From contig NC_088355.1 of the NCBI RefSeq assembly GCF_036884655.1, positions 23,281,501-23,345,500 of the forward strand: a stretch of 64,000 nucleotides of DNA, given 5' to 3'. This DNA is from Musa acuminata AAA Group. Taxonomy: Eukaryota > Streptophyta > Magnoliopsida > Zingiberales > Musaceae. The translations under genes and the position numbers were made by a program. Of this stretch, positions 54,547 through 64,000 are shown piece by piece; position 1 is the first letter of the stretch; each line of letters opens with the position of its first letter. The notes beneath the pieces are model-generated. The model made no database searches. It was not told where the DNA came from and saw nothing but the letters and a program-made list of their open reading frames with translations.

Positions 54547-56629
54547 TGTTAGGATCAAGAGCACTAAGAGGGGGGGGGGTGAATTAGTGCAGCGGAAAAC
54601 CTTCTACGATAAAAACTACGTTCGTTCGTTAAAAGTGATTTCGGTAAGAAAGCCGATTCATAAATCACTTTAACTTTTGTTTAAGCGAGATGCAGCAAAG
54701 ATATAAATGCAGTTTGCAGTTATGATTCAAATCCGATAGTAGGCGCAAACTGAAATATGATATTCGCATGAAGAAACTAATTTCCGTCTAAATGCTGATT
54801 CATAAATCACTTGATTAGGCGAGATGTAGTTTAAGCAAGGATATAAAGGCAGTTTGCAGTTATGATATAAATCAAAACATAAACGCAAACTGAAATATGA
54901 TGATCGTACGAAAAAATAGATTTACGTCTAAACGCTGATTCGGAAAGTGCAAAGCTTGAAACCCGATTGTATATGCATAGAAAGAAGTAAGCTTTAGAGG
55001 AGGTTTGCAGTAAAGATAATATGCTCAAAGTAAATGCAAACCGAGATTTAGAGTGGTTCGGTCAATCTTGACCTACTTCACTTTTGGCTTCCTCCACCGA
55101 CAAGGTCACCGACGTCAACTAGAGGCCTTCCTTCAATAGGCGAAGGCCAACCACCCTTTTACAGTTTCACTCCTTTTGACGGGCTTAGGAAACAACCCTT
55201 ACAGAATTTTCTCTCATCTCTTTATAGCTCAGAACTTAGAAGAAAAGAGGGAGAAGAACTTTTGGCCTTTACAATAATTTTGAGCTCTAAAAATCACAGA
55301 ACAAGATCAGGATTTTGGTGTTGGTTCTTGCTCTTTCAGTGCTGAATGGGTGGGGTATTTATAGGCCCCAACCCAGTTCAATTTTGGAGCTCAAAACTGT
55401 CAATTCCCGGAATTCCGGGATCATGCGGTTGCACCTCCTGACTGGAGCGGTTGCACCGCTTGGCAGAGCTCGAAGACTGAGCCTTTGGGCAGTGCCACCT
55501 CCTGTCAAGAGCGGTTGCACGTCCTGCCAGAGCTCGAAGATCGAGCTCAGGCAGTGCAACCTCCTGACTGAGGCGGTTGCACCGCTCAGCCAGTGCTCGG
55601 AGACCGAGCCCAAGCGGTGCGACCTCCTGTCAGGGGAGGTTGCACCGCCCAGTCTCGCTCGGAGACTGAGCCCAAGCGGTGCCACCTCCTGGCTGGGGCG
55701 GTTGCACCACCCAGTCTCGCTCGGAGACTTAGCCCAGGCGGTGCTACCTCTTGGCTTGGGCGGTTGCACCTCCCGCCAGAAATCAGGGTCCGAATGGGTT
55801 GATCCATTCGGCCCAATTTGGGTTTTTCAGGGGCCCAATTGCCCCAAGATTAAATTAATGGGATCACCTCCCATTTCCAACTTAATCATTGTGCTAACTA
55901 TGATTTTTCCTAAGACATTTACTGTAACTTGCTTCGGTGCGTCAATCGCTTCTTCCGGCGAGCTTCCAGCGAACTTCCGTCGATCATCCGATAAACCCTC
56001 GGTGATGCTCCTACGGACTTCTGGCAAACTCCTAGACTTGTGACGATCCACTTGGCGAGTTCCAACGAGCTTCTTTGGCAAGCTCATGGACTTCTCGGAT
56101 TTGTTCTCGTAGAACCTCCGACGACTGTCCTAACTTCCGTCGAACTCTCGAACTCCCAACGTGATCATTGTCTTGACTCTGGCGCAACTCCTACTGCATG
56201 TCTTTCTTCCATCGTAGTTAATCATGCACACTTAAAACAAAACTTCGATCGAGACAATTAATCCTAAGCAATTAACCAAGTTGTCCGGCATGTCATTGGT
56301 CCCTCGACGCTTCGTCCGATTCTTCGGCGCATCGTCCTCTCCTATAGCCTATTGCCCAATCGGCCAGTTGACTCCGCAACTCCGATATCCTTGGCACAAT
56401 AGCCGCTCTTTTTGGCCCGATGCTTGAGTCCACGGCCCGAAGCCTTCTGTCGATACGTCGACCGATCCACCGGCCCGACGTCCAATCTTCTGACATGTTT
56501 CTTCGTCACAACATGATTTTCCTGCTTTAATTGTCTCATCCTGATCGAAGCATTCTACATCACTCAAAATGCAGATTAAATCATAAACATATATCAAGTG
56601 GTTTCATCATTAAAATACGAGATTCAACA
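54547..56629 (-). mobile_element. 3' LTR of the second-subfamily element
   Basis: U3 repeats GCGGTTGCACC / GAGCTCGAAGACTGAGC at 55420-55770, TATAAATA on the minus strand at 55363-55356. Instead of the 18-bp array it has irregular GATTTACGTCTAAACGCTGATTC-type segments at 54640-54960. Confidence 0.88.
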
Positions 56630-59416
56630 ATCTCCCCCTTTTTGATGATGACAACTACTTGATGACGGAGTTAACCTTAACTCCCGGAGTTTAAACAAAC
56701 TCCCCTATCAATATGCCATATTGATAGAATCTTGAATTCAAACTGAATTCAAGTCATTGCAATATTCATCATGAATACGTGCAACACGTCATCATGAACT
56801 TATGCATAAACTTATGCATAACATGTCATGTCATCAACATACTTCTCCCCCTTTGTCATCAACAAAAAGGAGAAGTACCACAATCAAGTGTTTGTGATAT
56901 TGGTTCAACTCATTGCATGAAAAACATAATATCAAGTTTTATCATCATGCAAGTTTGCTATTATCAAATATCAACATGTAAAATTGCGATGTAAGCTTTT
57001 GATATCATAACGCAAACATTTCAAGTGTTTATCAATTGTATCATTTCATCACATGGTAAGATATCAACGCGTAAAATTACGATACAAGTTCTTGATATCT
57101 TAACGCATGATGCAAACATGGCATAATGCAAATTTGGCAATCATAGCATCAATTCATATATCTCTTGATGATGCAAGCATTACAAATATGGCAATTATAT
57201 TAATTCATATATCTCTTGATGATGCAAGCTTGGCATAATCATAGCATCAGTGTTCATAGCATCAATTCATATATTTCTCCTCCTTTGTCATCAACAAAAA
57301 GGAGAACGATATAAGCAAATTTTAAGCATAAGTGCTTGTAATTATTCATGTCATAACTAGGTTCATATCATTTTCCAACAATGAGTGATAGTATATCAAT
57401 TATACAAACATCTCAAAGAAAACATGACATGGAGATAGCTTTGAAAACTTCTTTCTTTTTATCTGTTATTATCTTTTTGCATGAAGGAGGAAGACTATTT
57501 GTGATACATGCTATTTGTGAGTTTACTTCGAGTGAAGTTAAAATCGATGAGAGATTAAATCATGCTTCATTTTTACAAGGATCAAGATATGTATGTGAAA
57601 CAAATCCTTACAAGTAAAAACACTTTCATCCATATTCATCAAATCCATTTCTCAAAAAAATATTTTTCACATGATATGTATATGAGAGATGTATTTGCTA
57701 GTTGATTACATATGTCAAAAATCAATGATATAAACTAAACTTGATATGACATATGCTTGTTAAGTTCGGAAGAGAGTAATGTATCGAGAAAATTCGATTG
57801 TTAGGATCAAGAAAATCCAAAAATGAAATTTGACTCTTTCTTGCATTCGGACAAGGTTTTGCTATAGATATTCAATTACAATCATGAAGGTAAGGCATGC
57901 TCATCTTCATGGTAGTACGATTGCAAGGTTACAATTTTAAGACACGCAAGCTAGTAATTTTGAGATGTTAAAGAAAGCAATTCCTTTTCTTTTGAGAAGT
58001 GTAATTATTTTCTTTCTCCTTTTTTTTGAATTATATGAGCTAGCAAATTAGCTTTCAAGCATGTTTTGCTCCCCCTTTGTCATTGTCAAAAAGAAGGGAA
58101 GACCCTTTACGTTGATTTCTAAATTATGACAAAGGTAAATAGCATTGATGAAAATTCAAGTCTTGAATGTCAAAACAATTATTTTATCATGAATATTTCA
58201 TCATTGCATGCATCATTATCATCATATATATTTTTAAAACATATAAACTCATTATTATATGATTCCAAATCATCATTCCTATTATTTCAATCATTGTTTC
58301 AATCATCTTTATAGCTTATCATGCACAATATGTCAAACCATCTAACATGATACAAACATTTATTTTCAAAGTATTTATCACTATTTTCATGTATGATAAT
58401 AAAGTGTTCATGATACCGAACATTAAATCAATATTTTTTAAGTATTTATCACTTCATTTTGATCATGATACCAAACATTCATCATTTAGAGCATTCATGA
58501 CATTAAATCAACATTTATAATACTTCATTTTAGCAACAACTCATAGAATTTTAAATCATGATTCACAACATATGCAATACATCACATCATAATTAAAAAG
58601 CTCAAGTATTGCGTTCATCATTGCAAATCATAAATGTTTCATATCATGATGGTATCAATTTTGTTAAATTATATCCTACCATATATGATCATAACTTTTC
58701 ATTTGTATACATCAAAATAAATTAATGAATATTTCATGTATTCATATCATCACATAAGGAATATCAAGAAGAAAATAATTGGGTGATGAGATAAACCTTT
58801 CATGAATACAAAGAATCATATCATGAATACAAGGAATATAGGTCACAATCATTCAAGAGAAAAATCATCATTCATTTTCAATTCATTCAATTTGACAAAT
58901 CATCATCATGATTTTGATAAAACTCATTTCAAATTTAAATCATCATTTTTATGGCTCACAAAATTTATAACATAAATATATTCATGATTTCATTGATAAT
59001 ATATTTTTCCCCTTTTTTTAAGTGTTTCATCTTAAGTGATCGATTTCATGTTAGCATGCCTTTTCATTTATGTCAAATCAAAACATGCATCAATTTTTAA
59101 AGCCACTGTTATTATCATGAAAATCGATAATCCATAATTATTAAGAATCATCATACATAATTTTAAAAATATATACTCATTAATCATAACTTCAAATTAA
59201 ACATGATTTAATATACTCAAAATCGAGAAATAACAATGGACATCAACATGATACACATTATTACTTCTTAACCATGATTTCATATTTTCAATCAAAATCA
59301 TTTTGTTTGTTTATCATAAAATATGCAATATTATCATTTTCGAAATTACTAACATGATCATAATATTTTTTTAAACATTAATTCTAAACTAAAAAGAAAA
59401 ATACATCATGAAAGCA
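56630..59416 (-). other. 2.8-kb AT-rich non-coding interior with polypurine-like tracts
   Basis: No recognisable gene. On the minus strand, AAAAAGGGGGAGAT adjoins the LTR, and related GATGACAAAGGGGGAGAA motifs recur near 56845, 57285 (GAGGAGA variant) and 58075. Much of the rest is CATGAT-rich simple sequence. ORFs such as 57381-57617 and 58126-58314 lack any feature that supports them. Confidence 0.6.
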
Positions 59417-60424
59417 TCAAGTTATTTCAAAATAAATTAGGGGGATTTCGATTACCTTATCATTGAAAGTGGTTAAGGCGTAGTTTGCCACCTCGTCTTT
59501 CTTGATTTTCTCCTCGTCTTCGGAGGAGCTCGATTCATCCCACTTTGTGTTCTTCTTCTTTGGCCTCTTCCTTCGTTCAAGTTTATTGTTTATTTTAGAT
59601 TTTTGTTTTATAAAATTATTAAGATTTAGTGTTCGAAGTTCAAGTTCATTATTGTTCTCATCACTTGAGTCATCGCTCAAGTGGTATTCATTTGTCCAGA
59701 GTTCCAAATCATTCCTGTTCTTTGGAAGGTGATTTTGTTCATCATGTTCATCATGTGCATTGTGCACCATTTCATATGTTATCAACGAACAAATTAGTTC
59801 TTCAAGTGGTAAGTTGTTTAGGTTTTTAGCTTCTTGTATTGCAGTTATTTTTGAATCACACTTCTTAGAAAGAGAACGCAAAATCTTGTTTACGAGTTCA
59901 AAATCCAAAAAATATTTTCTAAGAGCTCTTAAACTATTGACGACATCCGTGAAACTAGTGTACATGTCGCCTATAGTATCACTTGGTTGCATTCGAAAAA
60001 GCTTAAAATTATGTAATAAAATGTTAACTTTCGAGTCTTTGACTCTACTAGTTCCCTCGTGCATGATTTCAAGTGCTCACCAAATGTCAAAAGCCGTGTT
60101 GCACATAGAAATCCGATTGAACTCATTTTTGTCCAAAGCGTAAAATAAGGCATTCATAGCCTTTGCGGTTAAAGAAAAATACTTCTTCTCCAAATCCGAC
60201 AATTCCTTCATCGGTTTAGAGGGAAGTTGAAAACTGTTTTCAACGATATTCCATAAATCCAAATTCATAGAAATCAAGAAAACTCTCATTCGAGTTTTCC
60301 AATAAATGTAGTCCAATCCGTTAAACAACGGTGGACGAACAACTGATAAGCCCTCTTGAAAGCCATGAAGACCATTTCTCTCGGGTGTAAATCCGAAATG
60401 AGAAATACCGGGCTCTGATACCAA
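59417..60424 (-). pseudogene. Decayed SIRE-type gag without zinc knuckle
   Basis: Starts MVSEPGISHFGF..., then RPPLFNGLDYIYWKTRMRVFLI, NALFYALDKNEFNRIS, and after one TGA (near 60074) EGTSRVKDSKVNILLHNF, TIGDMYTSFTDVV, LPLEELICSLITYEM and an acidic SSSSEDEE segment. Both parts are in one frame. Where relatives have the CCHC knuckle this copy passes directly from KLERRKRPKKK to the acidic stretch, and it stops after YFEIT. It could not bind RNA in the usual way. Confidence 0.85.
60412..60423 (-). promoter_or_regulatory. Primer binding site of the second-subfamily element
   Basis: GCTCTGATACCA on the plus strand, TGGTATCAGAGC on the element strand, 2 bases from the LTR at 60426. Confidence 0.88.
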
Positions 60425-60425
60425 T

Positions 60426-62476
60426 TGTTAGGATCAAGAGCACTAAGAGGGGGGGGGGGATGAATTAGTACAGCGGAAAACCTTCTACGATAAAAACTGC
60501 GTTCGTTCGTTAAAAGTGATTTCGGTAAGAAAGCCGATTCATAAATCACTTTAACTTTTGTTTAAGCGAGATGCAGCAAAGATATAAATGCAGTTTGCAG
60601 TTATGATTCAAATCTGATAGTAGGCGCAAATTGAAATATGATATTCGCACGAAGAAATTGATTTACGTCTAAATGCTGATTCGTAAATCACTTGATTAGG
60701 CGAGTTGCAGTTTAAGCAAGGATATAAAGGTAGTTTGCAGTTATGATAGAAATCAAAACATAAACGCAAACTGAAATATGATGATCGTACGAAAAAACAG
60801 ATTTCGTCTAAACGCTGATTCGGAAAGTGCAAAGCTTGAAACCCGATTGTATATGCATAGAAAGCAGTAAGCTTTAGAGGAGGTTTGCAGTAAAGATAAT
60901 ATGCTCAAAGTAAATGCAAACCGAGATTTAGAGTGGTTCGATCAATCTTGACCTACTCCACTTTTGGCTTCCTCCACCGACGAGGTCACCGACGTCAACT
61001 AGAGGCCTTCCTTCAATAGGCGAAGGCCAACCACCCTTTTATAGTTTCACTCCTTTTGACGAGCTTAGGAGACAACCCTTACAGAATTTTCTCTCCTCTC
61101 TTTACAGCTCAGAACTTGGAAGAAAAGAGGGAGAAGAACTTTTGGCCTTTACAACAATTTTGAGCTCTAAAAATTACAAAATAAGATCAGGATTTCGGTG
61201 TTGGTTCTTGCTCTTTCAGTGCTGAATGGGTGGGGTATTTATAGGCCCCAACCCAGTTCAATTTTGGAGCTCAAAACTGTTAATTCCCGGAATTCCGGGA
61301 TCAGGCGGTTGCACCGCCTGGCAGAGCTCGAAGACTGAGCTTCTGGGCGGTGCCACCTCCTGTCAGGGGCGGTTGCACCTCCTGTCAGAGCTCGAAGACC
61401 GAACTCAGGCGGTGCAAACTCCTGACTGAGGCGGTTGCACCGCTCAGCCAGTGCTCGGAGACCGAGCCTAGGCGGTGCCACCTCCTGTCAGGGGAGGTTG
61501 CACCGCCTAATCTCGCTCGGAGACTGAGCCCAAGCAGTGCCACCTCCTGGCTAGGGCGGTTGCACCGCCCAGTCTCGCTCGGAGACTTAGCCCAGGCGGT
61601 GCTACCTCCTAGCTTGGGCGGCTGCACCTCCCGCCAGAAATCAGGGTCCGAATGGGTTGATCCATTCGATCGAATTTGGGTTTTTCAGGGGCCCAATTGC
61701 CCCAAGATTAAGTTAATGGGATCACCTCCCATTTCCAACTTAATCATTGTGCTAACTACGATTTTTCCTAAGACATTTACTGCAACTTGCTCCGGTGCGT
61801 CAATCGCTTCTTCCGGCGAGCTTCCGTCGATCATCCGATGAACCCTCGGTGATGCTCCTGCGGACTTCCGGCAAACTCCTGGACTTGCGACGATCCACTT
61901 GGCGAGTTTCGATGAGCTTCTTTGGCAAGCTCATGGACTTCTCGGATTTGTTCCCGTAGAACCTCCGACGACTGTCCGAACTTTCGTCGAACTCTCGAAC
62001 TCCCAACGTGATCATTGTCTTGACTCCGGCGCAACTCCTACTGCATGTCTTTCTTCCATCGTAATTAATCTTGCATAGTTAAAACAAAACTTCGATCGAG
62101 ACAATTAATCCTAAGCAATTAACCAAGTTATCCGGCATGTCATTGGTCCCTCGACGCTTCGTTCGATTTTTCTACGCATCGTCCTCTTTTGTAGCCTATT
62201 ACCCAATCGGCCAGTTGACTCCGCAACTCCGATATCCTTGGCACAATACCCACTCTTTTTGGCCTGATGCTCGAGTCCATGACCCGAAACCTTCTGTCGA
62301 TACGTCAACCGATCCACCGGCCCGACGTCCGATCTTCTGACATGTTCTTTCGGTACAACATGATTTTCCTACGTTAATTGTCTCATCCTGATTGAAGCAT
62401 CCTCCGTCACTCAAAATGCAGATTAAATCATAAACATATATCAAGTGGTTTCATCATCAAAATACGATATTCAACA
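60426..62476 (-). mobile_element. 5' LTR of the second-subfamily element
   Basis: 2051 bp, TATAAATA on the minus strand at 61243-61236. Its poly-G near 60451 is followed by GATGAATTAGTACAGCGG. A piece near 61825 is shorter than in the 3' copy, which explains part of the length difference. Confidence 0.88.
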
Positions 62477-62481
62477 CTTTT

Positions 62482-63435
62482 AAGGTATTTTTCATCCATA
62501 TTATTTGTGCACAGCATGCACTTGCTACTACATATTCAGCCTCGGCTGTAGATAATACAATAGAATTTTATTTATTGAAAGATCAAGAAAGAAGTGCATA
62601 ACCTAGGAATTTATAAGTTCTAGAGGTACCCTTTCTATCTACTATACATCCTACAAAGTCAACATCAGTATATGCAATAAAATTAAAATTTTCAGATTTT
62701 GGATACTATAATCTTATATTTGGAGTTCTTTTTAAGTACCTAAGGATTCTTTTAACTATTTTATAGTGAGATTATTTAGGATTTGATTAAAATCAAGTAC
62801 AAAACTTAATACTAAATATAATATTAGGTCTAGTTGTAGTAAGATATAATAAACTACCTATCATATCTCTATAAGTTTTTTTATCAAAACATTCTCCTTC
62901 ATTATCTATATCTAATTTTGTAGAAGTACTCATTGGTGTGTTAATGGCTTTAACATTATCTATAAGAAATCATTTTAATAAATCCAAAGCATACTTAGTT
63001 TGACTAATAAAAATATTAATTCACCCATTAAACTCATTTTGAATTCTTGGCTCATACTTTTGGTAAAAGACTCACAAAGATTCATTTGAAGAACCAAAAA
63101 TAATATCATTAACATAAATTTAAATAATAAAAAATTATTTTTAAAATATTTAATAAATAATATGGTATCGACCTTGTCTTTCAAAAAATTATTCTTAATA
63201 AGAAATGAACTAAGTCTATCAAACCAAGCCCTTAGGGCTTGTTTCAATCCATAGAGAGTCTTAGATAACTTAAAAACATGATTCGAAAAAAGAATATTCT
63301 TAAATCCGAGTGATTGCTGAACATAAACTTCTTCGAAAAAAAATATTTAGAAAATCACTTTTAATATCCATTTGAAATAACATAAAATTATTATAACATG
63401 CATAGGAAAAGAGTATCCTTATGGCTTCAAATCTT
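62482..63435 (-). pseudogene. RT and RNase H remnant of the old SIRE-like element
   Basis: Minus strand reads RT blocks (FQMDIKSDFLN, LYGLKQALRAWFDRLSSFL, MSQEFKMSLMGEL), then RNase H (TAEAEYVVASA), with many stops and frameshifts. The catalytic YVDD region is blurred by a frame change near 63110. It ends where the family A LTR starts. Confidence 0.75.
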
Positions 63436-64000
63436 TGCTAGTCATAGGTGCCCTACAAGCCAATCATGTGAGTGATGGCATATGTGATTTGACACGCAGT
63501 CTTTTTGCTTGTTATATTTTAGTATTTTATCACTTTATATTACTTGTTACTTGAATATATTGTGATATCCATAGATTTGTACAATGAGAATCGGATCATA
63601 ATAAGATCACGACAATGAGACCGATTCACTTTTAAATACAAATCCTAAATAATCCCAATCATAGGTTACTCGAGAGAGACATCGAGATAATTAGATAAAT
63701 TTGTGTGTTGTATACCCGTCCATATGATAGATGCAGCTAGTCTTATAATTGCTCATGTGGGGACACTAGAGATACAGTACAAGTGCTCATTGGAGAATAA
63801 GTTCACTGATTGATCCGCTTATGAAATGTTGGATGGTTAATGATGCCTTATTATCTGATGGCGATTCCGTAGTCCTAGTGGTGTATTTAGTCCTTAGACT
63901 CGAGACACCAAGAATGTCCTATATGAGTACTCCACTCTTGAGTGTAGCCAACCTTACGAGGACTATTGAGTGTCGATAGAGGATTATCCGCTCTTAGTGT
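63436..64000 (+). mobile_element. Start of a family A LTR, runs off the window
   Basis: Begins TGCTAGTCATAGGTGCCCTACAAG at 63436 and follows the LTR at 2331 for 565 bases with many substitutions, so it is an older copy. The right end is outside the window. Confidence 0.85.

Larger units (their letters stand above)
54547..62476 (-). mobile_element. Pol-less SIRE-like element of a second subfamily
   Basis: 7930 bp, LTRs 54547-56629 (2083 bp) and 60426-62476 (2051 bp) with the shared TGTTAGGATC...ATTCAACA ends. They differ from each other more than the LTRs of the other elements, so it is older. The interior (3796 bp) has a primer site, a decayed gag without zinc knuckle and a long non-coding stretch; no pol and no 373-codon gene. 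Confidence 0.88.
54542..62481. repeat. Imperfect 5-bp target duplication CTTCT/CTTTT
   Basis: CTTCT at 54542-54546 and CTTTT at 62477-62481 flank the inner element, one mismatch. RNase H of the old element joins across them. Confidence 0.7.
52154..63435 (-). mobile_element. Old SIRE-like copia element, truncated, hosting a younger one
   Basis: Minus strand: RT from about 63435, RNase H, 3' non-coding region and 3' LTR at 52154. The front (5' LTR, gag, protease, integrase) is lost at the family A LTR at 63436. The element is split in RNase H at 54546/62477 by a pol-less relative. Confidence 0.8.

Noticed and set aside
57381..58314. Small ORFs of 62 and 78 codons in the AT-rich interior
   Set aside because: No motif, AT-rich chance frames, inside a non-coding part of a pol-less element.

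Overview
The window is plant nuclear DNA made almost entirely of nested retrotransposons. I see no host gene, rRNA or tRNA gene. Ty1/copia elements of the SIRE/Maximus type, a Ty3/gypsy element, an L1-type LINE with a zf-RVT tail, and initiator-Met-tRNA primer sites point to an angiosperm. A monocot such as a Zingiberales species (Musaceae-like) is my guess from the general look of the GGTGCAACCGCC-rich LTRs; that is inference only.

Layout. (1) 1-3819: a degraded copia element (family 'A', LTR beginning TGCTAGTC), with an antisense LTR abutting sense pol and a sense 3' LTR. (2) 3820-5880: unassigned non-coding repeat debris. (3) 5916-51249: one Ty3/gypsy element (pol tail, LTR, primer site, gag, protease, start of RT) exploded by later insertions. 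A LINE (7475-21070, 18-bp target duplication) sits in its leader/gag. A SIRE-like copia element (9084-19300, two 2374-bp LTRs, target duplication CTTAT) sits inside the LINE's RT. A second SIRE-family insertion (21382-49326, target duplication AGAAT) sits in the gypsy gag and is a tandem LTR-internal-LTR-internal-LTR array on the minus strand. (4) Inside that array, its middle LTR carries an 8.86-kb LTR element (30461-39324, target duplication CTAAC) whose 7.7-kb interior is only GC-rich tandem repeat. Its last LTR carries a solo LTR of the same family (45782-48142, target duplication TTTAT) exactly in the TATA box. (5) 51250-52153: a scrap of family A LTR and the 3' end of another copia element. 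(6) 52154-63435: an old minus-strand SIRE-like element, itself split by a younger pol-less one (54546-62476, imperfect duplication CTTCT/CTTTT). (7) 63436-64000: start of another family A LTR.

How the parts relate. The element at 9084-19300 has a complete SIRE-type gag-pol in one frame, broken only by three stop codons. The two units of the tandem array keep LTRs, primer site, gag, a scrap of the RNase H end and the polypurine tract, but pol is replaced by a 373-codon gene that is open in both units. These look like non-autonomous elements mobilised in trans by SIRE-type relatives while carrying an extra protein. The GC-rich element has only cis signals. Boundaries quoted with target duplications were read directly from the sequence; family and lineage names come from motif recognition, without database searches.
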